From assembly GCA_039179965.1 (NCBI GenBank), contig JBCDEC010000081.1, forward strand, positions 1-17,195: a stretch of 17,195 nt of DNA, read 5' to 3'. The notes beneath the pieces are model-generated. The model was given only the letters and a program-made list of their open reading frames with translations, searched no databases and had not been told where the DNA came from. This document shows, one piece after another, positions 7,395-14,286 of this stretch. The position numbers were made by a program, and so were the translations under genes. Source of the DNA: Marinibacterium sp039179965 (GTDB taxonomy: Bacteria; Pseudomonadota; Alphaproteobacteria; Rhodobacterales; Rhodobacteraceae). The number at the start of each line of letters is the position of its first letter. The stretch's first letter is position 1.

Positions 7395-8153
7395 CTATGC
7401 CCACAGCGCCAACAGGCTGCTGCCCAGCAATCGAAGACCGGTGAGACAAAGAAAACAATAGACGATCGCAACAAAGACCGCCTGATTGACAAGGCCGTGC
7501 AGCCTGCCGCCGATCCAGAGTCCGAGAAAAAGTATGGGCGCAACCGTCAGGCTCACCTGCAGGCTATGCCAGTTTAACGCGCCGGCAGAGCTGTAGGCGA
7601 CGGTTTTGAGACCGTTCAGCAGAAAGAAAAACACCGTGTTCGTGCCGACGAACTCCGATTTGGGCATATTCTGCGCCAGAAGGTAGCCTTTGACCGGCGG
7701 GCCTCCGGCATGGGCGATGTAGCTGGCAAACCCTGACAACGCCGACAGAGCGATGACAACCGGCGACCGTCCGGTCCGTTGCGGCGCAATTTGTTGTCGT
7801 TGCAGCAGGTAGAGCCCGACGAAGGTGAGCGCCAGGACACCAATGACCAGCCGCACCACATCGGCGTCGAGATATTCAAAGAATGCCGCCCCCAGCGCCA
7901 GACCCAACAGCGCGCCGGGCACCAGGGACCAGACGATGTCGCGCCGCCAGCTTTTGCGAAACCGCACAACTATGAGCACATCCATCGCGAACAGGATCGG
8001 CAACAGAACGGCCGCTGCGAACTGAGGTGCGACAAAGACGGACATGACTGGCACGGCCATGACGCCAAGACCGCCGCCGAACCCGCTTTTGGAAATGCCG
8101 GTGATCAGAATGGCGAGACAGGTCGTGATGTAAAAGGCGATTGGCAGGTCCAT
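7395..8153 (-). CDS. TauE/SafE (DUF81) family permease
   Basis: This is a 252-residue polytopic inner-membrane protein of the TauE/SafE family, whose studied members export sulfite or organosulfur anions such as sulfoacetate. The first repeat signature is clear: TTCLAILITGISKSGFGGGLGVMAVPVMS, split over helix 1-2. A second glycine-rich repeat around SGFASYIAHAGGPPVKGYLL, residues about 148-167, is also typical. About eight hydrophobic segments fit the family. The ATG at 8153 has a GAGGA site seven bases upstream. The gene is divergent from LysR-3, with an imperfect palindrome between, and is followed by the DUF1272 gene. The real substrate is unknown, and no sulfur-metabolism gene in the window supports sulfite specifically. 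Confidence 0.9.
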   Translation of the reverse strand: MDLPIAFYITTCLAILITGISKSGFGGGLGVMAVPVMSVFVAPQFAAAVLLPILFAMDVLIVVRFRKSWRRDIVWSLVPGALLGLALGAAFFEYLDADVVRLVIGVLALTFVGLYLLQRQQIAPQRTGRSPVVIALSALSGFASYIAHAGGPPVKGYLLAQNMPKSEFVGTNTVFFFLLNGLKTVAYSSAGALNWHSLQVSLTVAPILFLGLWIGGRLHGLVNQAVFVAIVYCFLCLTGLRLLGSSLLALWA

Positions 8154-8202
8154 CTGGGCGTCCTCGTTTTGGGCCCGAGACTTACGTTATCTGCGAAAAG
8201 CA

Positions 8203-8217
8203 TTGAAACGGTTTTAA
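8203..8217. promoter_or_regulatory. Candidate LysR-3 box (TTGAAAC-G-GTTTTAA)
   Basis: This 15-base site pairs at six of seven symmetric positions and has T-N11-A spacing (T8204, A8216). A further AAAC follows at 8216-8219. It lies in the 92-base divergent gap, 50 bases from the TauE/SafE start and 28 bases from the LysR-3 start. It is the only clear palindrome there and the best candidate site for LysR-3. Confidence 0.45.
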
Positions 8218-8245
8218 ACGATGTCAGGAAACTGTATGAGAGATT

Positions 8246-9100
8246 ATGCTGGATTTGAACGCGCTTCGCACCTTTGTCCTGGTCGCCGATGACCTGAATT
8301 TCACGACCGTGGCCGCGCGCCGCAACACGGTGCAATCCGCCATCAGCGCACAGGTCAAAAGGCTGGAAGACACAACTGGCAAAACGCTTGTTGCCAGAGG
8401 GCGCGGGCAATCGATGTCCCTGACACCGGAGGGCCGGGCCTTTCTGGTCTATGCCAGACGGATTCTGGCCCTGTCGGCGGAAGCTGTTGAAACGGTGCGC
8501 ACCGCGCAGTCCCGGCGGATCATCCGGCTTGGGACCACGGTGACGCTTGCAATGTCCGTGGTGAGCGAGGCGCTGGCGCGTTTCGCGGCACGCCAGCCGA
8601 ACGTCCAGATCCATATCTTCTGTGATCGCAGCGACGCGCTTCTGGACCGGCTGGACCGGGAGGAAATCGACATTGCCTTCATGATGGATCAGGGTCGTCG
8701 CGCCGGGCGGGTATTTGTGCATTCACAACCGCTCCTTTGGGCCTGTGCCGACGGCTTTGAGCTGGAGACCGGCGCCCCGGTGCCATTGGCCTTTTTGACT
8801 GACGGGCGCGACTTGCGCCATTATGCCCTGGCGGCTTTGGACGATGCGGGTTTGACCGGGCATGTATCGCATCTGAGCCCGCATCCCATTGGCGTTCGCG
8901 CTTTAGTGCAAGCGGGACTCGCCGTGACGGTTATGCCCCAGAGCACCATCGTTGCGCCGTTGCAGGCCGCGCCTGCGCATCTTGGGCTACCGCCGCTGGC
9001 AACGATTGCGCTTGCCGCATATGCCGGAAAAACCGCCGGTGCTGCGGAGATGGATGACCTGAGCGCCTGTCTGGAATCTTGCATGGTGTCGGGTTCATGA
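8246..9100 (+). CDS. LysR-family transcriptional regulator (LysR-3)
   Basis: This 284-residue LysR-type regulator opens MLDLNALRTFVLVADDLNF. The recognition region is RRNTVQSAISAQVKRLEDTTG and the wing ends MSLTPEGRAFL. The effector domain runs from about residue 90 (IIRLGTTVTLAMSV) and ends early, so the protein is slightly short for the family. A purine-rich GAGAG lies upstream of the ATG. It is divergent from TauE/SafE, its likely target. Its stop overlaps the start of the downstream GNAT gene by four bases (ATGA), so the two are translationally coupled. The inducer is unknown. Confidence 0.9.
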   Translation: MLDLNALRTFVLVADDLNFTTVAARRNTVQSAISAQVKRLEDTTGKTLVARGRGQSMSLTPEGRAFLVYARRILALSAEAVETVRTAQSRRIIRLGTTVTLAMSVVSEALARFAARQPNVQIHIFCDRSDALLDRLDREEIDIAFMMDQGRRAGRVFVHSQPLLWACADGFELETGAPVPLAFLTDGRDLRHYALAALDDAGLTGHVSHLSPHPIGVRALVQAGLAVTVMPQSTIVAPLQAAPAHLGLPPLATIALAAYAGKTAGAAEMDDLSACLESCMVSGS

Positions 9101-9612
9101 GCGGCGTCTTCGATGTGAGAGCCGCCCGGCGCGACGAGGCCGCGGCCCTGGCGAACCTGCATGTCGAGGTCTGGCGCGAAACCTATGCGGATCTTGCGCC
9201 CGCCGAGGCCTATCGGGCATTGGATGTCACCAAGAGGCTGCCCTACTGGGAGACCGCGCTCGCCAGCGCTGACCCGCTCACCGGGGCCCTTGTTGCAACC
9301 GATGGTGCAAGCCACGCCGCCGTGCTCAGCTATGGCCATCCGACGGAGCCTCAAATGACAGGCGCGGTGGAAATCAAACATTGCTACGTGCACCGGCAGT
9401 TTCGCGGCCATGGGCTTGGCCGGCGGATGCTGGAAGTCGCCTTTGCACATCTTCGGTCGAATGGCGCGACGCAAGCTGCGCTGGCGGTGGTGCAGGAGAA
9501 CGACGCAGCCCGTCGGTTTTACAAGTCGATGGGCGGGCAGGAGACCGGTCGTTTCACAGACCCCGGGCCGCTTTGGCGATCCACCAACTGCCTTGTCACC
9601 TGGTGGCTATGA
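9097..9612 (+). CDS. GNAT-family N-acetyltransferase
   Basis: This 171-residue protein has the acetyl-CoA binding motif A of the GNAT fold: YVHRQFRGHGLGRRMLEVA, with the R/QxxGxG/A signature at residues 103-108, preceded by the beta-4 strand. NDAARRFYKSMGG gives motif B near residues 130-143. The opening FDVRAARRDEAAALANLHVEVWRETY is typical of small GNAT enzymes. The start ATG at 9097 overlaps the LysR-3 stop (ATGA); a TTG at 9079 is possible but lies inside LysR-3. No separate strong ribosome site is visible, so coupling is likely. The acceptor could be a small amine, a peptide or a protein; it cannot be read here. Confidence 0.88.
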   Translation: MSGVFDVRAARRDEAAALANLHVEVWRETYADLAPAEAYRALDVTKRLPYWETALASADPLTGALVATDGASHAAVLSYGHPTEPQMTGAVEIKHCYVHRQFRGHGLGRRMLEVAFAHLRSNGATQAALAVVQENDAARRFYKSMGGQETGRFTDPGPLWRSTNCLVTWWL

Positions 9613-9657
9613 CCACAAGGCTACGCCTGACCGGCCGGGACGTTTCGCGACTCTGGT

Positions 9658-10458
9658 CTAGGTCCGCCAATTCAGAACGCGTCGTTCGACAAACCCGATG
9701 GCCGCGCTGACGAGGACCCCAAGCAAGGACAGGATCACAACCCCGGCAAAAAGCCGTTCGAGATCATAGAGCGAGCCGGCCGCCAGGATATAGGCCCCAA
9801 TCCCGTGTTCGGCGCCCAGCATTTCGGCGGCAACCAGCAGGATGATGGCGATGGCCAGGCTGATGCGCAGGCCCGAGAGAATGCCGGGCATGGCTCCGGG
9901 CAGCACAATCTTGCGGACGATGGATCGCCAGGACAGACCAAAGCTCTGCCCCATGCGGATCAGCGTGCGATCCACGTTGTCGACAGCGCCATAGGTCGCC
10001 ACCACCGTGGGCGTGAAGGTGCCAAACGCAATCAGCGCGTATTTTGACCATTCTCCAATGCCAAACCAGATGACAAACAATGGCAGCAGGGCGATTTTCG
10101 GGATCGGGAAGATGGCCGCGACAAGCGGCACAAGCCCCGAGCGCACATAAGAAAAGAGCCCGATCAGAACGCCGACGCTGATACCGAGACTGACGCCGAT
10201 GGTCGCGCCGATCACAAGGCGGGACAGGGACGGTCCCAGATGCCGAAAGAGCTGTCCGCTCTCGTAAAGCTCGCGGAACGTGTCGAGCACGTCGGAGGGC
10301 CGGGGCAGAGTCAGGGCCGAGATCCAGCCCGCACGGGTGCCCCATTCCGCGATGAGCACAAGACAGACAAACACGGCAAAGCCCACCCAGCGATAGGTTT
10401 TCGGCTTGAATCCTCCACCGCGGAAGGCAACCGACTTGCCGGGAGAGGTGTCAGACAT
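9658..10458 (-). CDS. ABC transporter permease, NitT/TauT (SsuC/TauC) type
   Basis: This 266-residue inner-membrane permease belongs to the binding-protein-dependent transport family used by nitrate, taurine, sulfonate and related importers. It has the short cytoplasmic N-terminus, about six hydrophobic helices, and the coupling-loop sequence that docks the ATPase: GQSFGLSWRSIVRKIVLPGA followed by MPGILSGLRISL. The ATG at 10458 overlaps the ATPase stop by eight bases and has GGAG upstream. The longer frame to 10491 has ATGs at 10473 and 10491 inside the ATPase gene and is less likely. It ends the operon and converges on the GNAT gene across 45 bases with only weak inverted repeats. Confidence 0.91.
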   Translation of the reverse strand: MSDTSPGKSVAFRGGGFKPKTYRWVGFAVFVCLVLIAEWGTRAGWISALTLPRPSDVLDTFRELYESGQLFRHLGPSLSRLVIGATIGVSLGISVGVLIGLFSYVRSGLVPLVAAIFPIPKIALLPLFVIWFGIGEWSKYALIAFGTFTPTVVATYGAVDNVDRTLIRMGQSFGLSWRSIVRKIVLPGAMPGILSGLRISLAIAIILLVAAEMLGAEHGIGAYILAAGSLYDLERLFAGVVILSLLGVLVSAAIGFVERRVLNWRT

Positions 10459-11218
10459 CAAGGAGCTCCGCATCAGCGGCGCGGGCTTCATCGCGCATCA
10501 ATTGCCACAAATGGCGCTGTGCGGCATCCAGATCGGAGTCGCCAAAGGTCCGTTCCGACAAGGGCTTGTCAATCTCGACCACCTCGCGGATCTGCCCGGG
10601 GCGGCGCGACAAAACCACCACGCGATGCCCAAGACGCACGGCTTCGGCCAGATTGTGGGTGACATAGACCGCGGTGAAGGTCTGGCGGGCCCACAGGTCC
10701 AACAGATCGTCCATCAAAAGCTCGCGCGTCTGGGCATCCAGAGCCGACAGCGGTTCGTCCATCAGCATCACGGCCGGATTGACCGACAAGGCGCGCGCAA
10801 TGGCCACGCGTTGCTTCATGCCACCCGACAGCTGCTTGGGCAGTGCATCGGCGAAGTCCGACAACTTGGTACGCGCCAATACGTCTGAAATGATCTCCTG
10901 CGCGGCCGCGCCTTTGATCCCGTGGTCTTCCAGCACAAGGGACACATTGCCGGAGACCGTCCGCCAGGGCAACAGCGCAAAGTCCTGAAAGATATAGGTC
11001 AGCGGGTTGAGACAGCCCGCAGGCGGCGCGCCCAATTGCAGGATCTGACCAGATGCGGGGCGCTCCAATCCACCGATGAAACGCAACAGAGTGGATTTCC
11101 CGCACCCCGAGGGGCCGACAATACACACGATCTCGCCGCTCGGGATATCGAGCGTGATATCCCGCAACACTTCAAAGCCGTCATAAGAATGGCTGATGCC
11201 GTCCAACCGGATATCCAT
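10451..11218 (-). CDS. ABC transporter ATP-binding protein, NitT/TauT (SsuB/TauB) type
   Basis: This 255-residue ATPase powers the importer from the cytoplasmic face. All key motifs are intact: Walker A GPSGCGKST at residues 35-43, Q-loop Gln78, signature LSGGMKQR at 130-137, Walker B VMLMDEP with catalytic Glu155, D-loop SALD, and H-loop His188 in VYVTH. The sequence PWRTVSGNV after the Q-loop is typical of SsuB/TauB. The ATG at 11218 has a GGGGG stretch close upstream. It follows the binding-protein gene after 52 bases with a strong hairpin, and overlaps the permease start by eight bases. Confidence 0.94.
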   Translation of the reverse strand: MDIRLDGISHSYDGFEVLRDITLDIPSGEIVCIVGPSGCGKSTLLRFIGGLERPASGQILQLGAPPAGCLNPLTYIFQDFALLPWRTVSGNVSLVLEDHGIKGAAAQEIISDVLARTKLSDFADALPKQLSGGMKQRVAIARALSVNPAVMLMDEPLSALDAQTRELLMDDLLDLWARQTFTAVYVTHNLAEAVRLGHRVVVLSRRPGQIREVVEIDKPLSERTFGDSDLDAAQRHLWQLMRDEARAADAELLDV

Positions 11219-11236
11219 GGAACCCCCAGATCACGC

Positions 11237-11258
11237 GGAACGGGCCGGGGCCCGCTCC
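11237..11258 (-). other. Intercistronic GC hairpin between binding-protein and ATPase genes
   Basis: GGAACGGGCC (11237-11246) and GGCCCGCTCC (11249-11258) face each other. In the - strand RNA the one mismatch becomes a G-U pair, giving a near-continuous ten-pair stem. There is no T-tract, so partial termination or protection of upstream mRNA from 3' decay is more likely than full termination. This would raise binding-protein output over ATPase and permease. Confidence 0.6.
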
Positions 11259-11270
11259 GCCCGGCGCCGT

Positions 11271-12284
11271 TCAGGAGCCGATCATTTCGACATAAGACCG
11301 ATCGACGATCTGGTCGATGGTGATGTCTTCGTCCACCAGGCCCTCTGACTGGAACCAGGACAGTTGGTCCTGTAGCGATGCGATGTTCAGCGCCGCGCCC
11401 GTGTTCAGTCGCATGGTGCCATTGATGATCGAGGGTGCGGCTTTCTCGCGGGACCTGTCCGTATAGACATACTTATGGATCAGATCGACCATCGCCGCCT
11501 GATCGTCCGTCATGTCGATCATGGCGGCTGCGTAGTCGGCGACGCCTTGCGAAAAGCCCGACAGGAAGCTTTCGGTCAGGCCGCGTTCGTCCGCTGCGTT
11601 TCTGGCCGAGGTAAAGACCGTGGTGACCTGATAGTTCGGCAGGTAATCCGCAACGTTTCCAATGATATGCACTGCGCCTGAGCCAGCCAGAGGCTTGGCA
11701 ATATGGGGCACGATCGACCAGCCATCGACTTGTCCGGACTTCATCGCGCCGATGATCGCGCCCACTTTTTGCAGCGGAATGAAAGACATGTCGATGCCTT
11801 CCGCCTCAGCGATCTTTGAGCCCATGTAATGAAAGGACGACCCGGCCTGTGTTATGGCAAATTTCTTGCCTGCGAGGCCTTTTGGTGTGGTTACACCCGT
11901 CTGAAAGGCCGCGTCAGAGGCGAGGATCTTTTGTCCGTCTATGCCCGGTTCTTCGCTGAGACCGCCGCCGATCACCTTGATCGCACCCTTGTCGGCCAGG
12001 CTGACCAGACCGCCGGACATAGCGGTCACGGCATAATCCACATCGCCCGAGGCAATCGCTACGGCCATCGGCTGCGCGGCCTGAAAGAACTCGAACTCCA
12101 CCTCCAGTCCGGCATCTGCAAAATAGCCGCGTTCATAGGCAATGAAGCTGCCGGCGTGGGATGTGAAGCGCAAAGCCCCCACTTTGATCTTCTTGTTGGT
12201 GGCAAGGGCCGGGGCAGCGAGCCCGCCTGCAGCCATTGCGCTGCCCATCAGGGCCATCGCCGTCCGGCGATTGAAATTGGTCAT
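11271..12284 (-). CDS. ABC transporter substrate-binding protein, NitT/TauT (NMT1/SsuA-like)
   Basis: This 337-residue periplasmic binding protein opens MTNFNRRTAMALMGSAM and has a cleavage site after Ala-Leu-Ala at residues 26-28. The Arg-Arg pair (residues 6-7) resembles a Tat signal, but it lacks the full consensus. The mature part starts KKIKVGALRFTSHAGSFIAYERGYF, typical of the NMT1/THI5-like fold, with FFQAAQPMAVAIASGDVDYA after. GGAGGAG precedes the ATG at 12284. It lies 12 bases after gntR in the same operon. The ligand is unknown; the family includes binders of sulfonates, nitrate, pyrimidine precursors and aromatic acids, and no neighbour fixes the choice. Confidence 0.9.
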   Translation of the reverse strand: MTNFNRRTAMALMGSAMAAGGLAAPALATNKKIKVGALRFTSHAGSFIAYERGYFADAGLEVEFEFFQAAQPMAVAIASGDVDYAVTAMSGGLVSLADKGAIKVIGGGLSEEPGIDGQKILASDAAFQTGVTTPKGLAGKKFAITQAGSSFHYMGSKIAEAEGIDMSFIPLQKVGAIIGAMKSGQVDGWSIVPHIAKPLAGSGAVHIIGNVADYLPNYQVTTVFTSARNAADERGLTESFLSGFSQGVADYAAAMIDMTDDQAAMVDLIHKYVYTDRSREKAAPSIINGTMRLNTGAALNIASLQDQLSWFQSEGLVDEDITIDQIVDRSYVEMIGS

Positions 12285-12296
12285 GATCTCCTCCGT

Positions 12297-12974
12297 TTAT
12301 GACCGTATGGCGGATCGAAATTCCGCCGCGATATCCTCTTCCAAACGTGCCGTCGCAGCGACCGTGTCGCGCGCCAGAACGGCTTCCAAGAGCGCTTTCT
12401 GGCGTGCCTTGCGCGCCGTCCAGTCCAATGTGCCTTCGCGCAGCTGGGCCAGCCGGAACCGGCGGCTCTGGTCGAAAAACTTCCGGTGCAGATCCAGAAG
12501 CCTCGGGCTGTCGCAGGCGTCCAGCAAAGCGGTCGAAAACGCACGGCAGGCCTCGTCCCACTCCCAGGCGGTGATGTCATCCGGCGCGGCCGTGACGGCC
12601 GCTTCGGCCCGTTGCAGGCTGTGATGCGCCGCCATAACCCGACCTTCCCAGGCCACGTCTCCGCGTGCAAGGGCGCGCGCCAAAGCGATCCGCTCCAGCT
12701 CAACACGGACCAGTTTTATGTCACGCAGGTCATCTTCGGTGGCCGATGTCACGCGAAACCCGCGCTGTGCCGTGGCCTCAACCAGACCTTCGGTGGACAG
12801 GACTCGAAGGGTTTCCCGCATCGAATGGTTCGAGCCGCCGTAGCGGCCCCGCAACTCGTTCAGTTTGAGTTTCTGGTCAGGGCGCAGCGTACCGAAGGCA
12901 ATGTCCTTGCGCAGCGCGGAGGCCAGAAGATCAACAATCGTCTTGTCCTCGGGCGTGCGATGTCCAAACAGCAT
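12297..12974 (-). CDS. GntR-family transcriptional regulator, FadR/FCD subfamily
   Basis: This 225-residue regulator has an N-terminal winged helix-turn-helix of about 65 residues (IVDLLASALRKDIAFGTLRPDQKLKLNELRGRYG, split here as one run of helices, then MRETLRVLSTEGLVEATAQRG) and an all-alpha FCD effector domain from about residue 80 to 220, where these proteins usually bind a carboxylate ligand with a metal. Both parts are of normal length. It is the first gene of the ABC operon, 12 bases before the binding-protein gene, with a promoter and palindrome just upstream, so it probably represses its own operon until the transported compound is present. The ATG at 12974 has only a weak ribosome site. 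Confidence 0.9.
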   Translation of the reverse strand: MLFGHRTPEDKTIVDLLASALRKDIAFGTLRPDQKLKLNELRGRYGGSNHSMRETLRVLSTEGLVEATAQRGFRVTSATEDDLRDIKLVRVELERIALARALARGDVAWEGRVMAAHHSLQRAEAAVTAAPDDITAWEWDEACRAFSTALLDACDSPRLLDLHRKFFDQSRRFRLAQLREGTLDWTARKARQKALLEAVLARDTVAATARLEEDIAAEFRSAIRS

Positions 12975-12992
12975 TTCATTCCACGTCTTCAG

Positions 12993-13007
12993 AAATGTTG
13001 GACATTT
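12993..13007. promoter_or_regulatory. Perfect AAATGT-N3-ACATTT palindrome, candidate GntR operator
   Basis: The 15-base site has perfect 6-base arms around TGG. It overlaps the -10 hexamer and expected transcription start of the gntR promoter and lies 18 bases from the start codon. A further ATGTCCAA at 12960-12967, inside the first codons of gntR, is an inverted copy of its TTGGACAT half. Position and symmetry fit autorepression by the GntR protein. Confidence 0.6.
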
Positions 13008-13034
13008 TTAGAAACAGTGGAGAGCGCAAGTCAA
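13005..13034 (-). promoter_or_regulatory. Sigma-70-like promoter of the gntR-ABC operon
   Basis: On the - strand, TTGACT (13029-13034, five of six consensus bases) is followed after 18 bases by TAAAAA (13005-13010, four of six). Start of transcription is expected near 12998, inside the palindrome. It is the best-matching promoter I found in the window. Confidence 0.55.
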
Positions 13035-13075
13035 GCTCCGCCACCATCAACGGCCCGAGCCAGCATCGCGGTATT

Positions 13076-13459
13076 CTAGGGGACCGGGAGACCTTTGAGG
13101 ATGAGATCTGCCGTGCTGGCGCTGCACGCCAAAGGCAGATCGTAGACCGTCGCCAACCGGGTCAGCGCCTTGACGTCCACATCATGGGGCATTGGCGACA
13201 GAGGATCGATGAAAAAGACCAGCACATCGAGGTCACCTTCGCAGATCATCGCGCCGATTTGCTGATCGCCGCCAAGCGGCCCGCTTTTGACTGCGCTGAC
13301 CTTGAGCGCCGGATAGGCCTTTGAGATGCGCGATCCCGTTGTGCCGGTGGATACGATGTCCATCTTTGACAGCTTTTCGAGATGCTGCCCAACCCAGGCG
13401 ACGATATCGTCTTTGCGCGCATCATGCGCGACCAGTGCAATGCGCAATGTCCTATCCAA
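13076..13459 (-). CDS. mgsA: Methylglyoxal synthase
   Basis: MgsA converts dihydroxyacetone phosphate to methylglyoxal and phosphate in the cytosol. All hallmark residues are present: His12-Asp13 and Lys16 in IALVAHDARK, the phosphate loop TGTTG at 38-42, Ser59-Gly60, catalytic Asp65 in SGPLGGDQQIGA, and FFIDPLSPMPHDVDVKAL with Asp85, His92 and Asp95. At 127 residues it is about 25 shorter at the C-terminus than the E. coli enzyme, which also occurs in other short family members. The only usable start at the right place is TTG at 13459; the next in-frame triplets upstream run into a TGA. It follows dgoA after 191 bases on the same strand. Confidence 0.92.
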   Translation of the reverse strand: MDRTLRIALVAHDARKDDIVAWVGQHLEKLSKMDIVSTGTTGSRISKAYPALKVSAVKSGPLGGDQQIGAMICEGDLDVLVFFIDPLSPMPHDVDVKALTRLATVYDLPLACSASTADLILKGLPVP

Positions 13460-13472
13460 TGATCTGTTTCAT
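13452..13472 (-). CDS. Possible six-residue leader mini-ORF (MKQIIG) overlapping the mgsA start
   Basis: An ATG at 13472 opens ATG-AAA-CAG-ATC-ATT-GGA-TAG, with an AGGAGAGAG purine run upstream. Its stop lies across the TTG start region of mgsA in another frame. mgsA itself has no good ribosome site, so ribosomes ending here could restart at the TTG. Alternatively it is chance, or the remains of a frameshifted mgsA start. Confidence 0.3.
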   Translation of the reverse strand: MKQIIG

Positions 13473-13650
13473 GACCGTTGCGCTCTCTCCTACTTTGGTA
13501 TGGCGCGTTCGGCAAAGGCCAATCTTGGCTGTAGCGTCCGGCTCGCCTGCCGCGATCCGGCGCGGTGCAGCAACTGGCTGAGCGGCTCGATGGCCTTTGG
13601 CACACACATGTGCGCGGATGGATACCACCCGAGCGTGGTCTTGGTTTGCC
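13460..13650 (-). other. 191-base gap between dgoA and mgsA, with coding-like stretch
   Basis: The gap holds short inverted repeats: ACCAC/GTGGT near 13625-13640 and GCACA-CACA-TGTGC at 13600-13613. One - strand frame ending at the TAG near 13490 reads like protein (WYPSAHMCVPKAIEPLSQLL, then LLHRAGSRQASRTLQPRL) with GC-rich third positions. I do not recognise it and see no good ribosome site, so it may be a remnant or chance. Confidence 0.35.
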
Positions 13651-14286
13651 TCAGGACCGCGCTTTGAGGTGGGAAACGGCGTCCATGAAGCCTTGCGCGC
13701 GGGCGCGGACATCCTCCAGCGCATAGTCCGGTTTGAACAGTGCGGAGCCCAATCCAAAAGCATCTGCTCCCTTGTCCCAATAAGGGGACATTTTCTCTGG
13801 TACAATTCCCCCCACAGCAGCGACGATGGCCGTCCGCGGCAGCACGGCACGCATGGCTCCAATTGCGGTGGGCGGCACAATTTCTGCGGGGAAGAACTTG
13901 AGAACTGAGGCCCCCAAATCCAGTGCGGCAAAGGCCTCGCTGGGGGTGAAGACTCCCGGGCACCAGTCCAGATCCCGATCCACGGCCGCTTGTCCGACCG
14001 CCGTGTTCATGTTGGGGGCCACGACAATCCGGCCTCCCGCGTCCTGAACGGCCGCCACGTCTTGCGCCGACAACACGGTTCCGGCGCCAACCACGGCGAC
14101 GTCCGAAAAGCGATCCGCGATACGGGCAATCGAGTCAAACGGGTCCGGCGAGTTCAACGGCACCTCGATCACACGAAACCCGGCCTCGACCAGGACTGCT
14201 GCAGTATCCACCGCATTCTCCGGCAGAAGACCGCGAAGAATGGCGATGAGCGGCGCAGCATCCAACGCCTGTCGCAGCGACATCAT
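13651..14286 (-). CDS. dgoA: 2-dehydro-3-deoxy-6-phosphogalactonate aldolase (KDPGal aldolase)
   Basis: DgoA cleaves 2-dehydro-3-deoxy-6-phosphogalactonate to pyruvate and glyceraldehyde-3-phosphate, the last step of the De Ley-Doudoroff route. The class I KDPG/KDPGal aldolase motifs are present: LIAILRGL with Arg18, Glu41 in IEVPLNSPDP, GAGTVL at 67-72, and PGVFTPSEAFAALDLGA followed by LKFFPAE with Schiff-base Lys130. EVPLNSP(D/E)P with its Ser-Ile follow-on is closer to DgoA than to Eda. The length of 211 residues is normal. The ATG at 14286 overlaps the dgoK stop by four bases (ATGA), so the two are coupled. No dgoD dehydratase is in the window. Confidence 0.93.
   Translation of the reverse strand: MMSLRQALDAAPLIAILRGLLPENAVDTAAVLVEAGFRVIEVPLNSPDPFDSIARIADRFSDVAVVGAGTVLSAQDVAAVQDAGGRIVVAPNMNTAVGQAAVDRDLDWCPGVFTPSEAFAALDLGASVLKFFPAEIVPPTAIGAMRAVLPRTAIVAAVGGIVPEKMSPYWDKGADAFGLGSALFKPDYALEDVRARAQGFMDAVSHLKARS

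Noticed and set aside
13452..13931. 159-codon frame overlapping dgoA and ending in MKQIIG
   Set aside because: Most of it is a shadow of dgoA; only the last seven codons with their own ATG and purine run are kept as a candidate.
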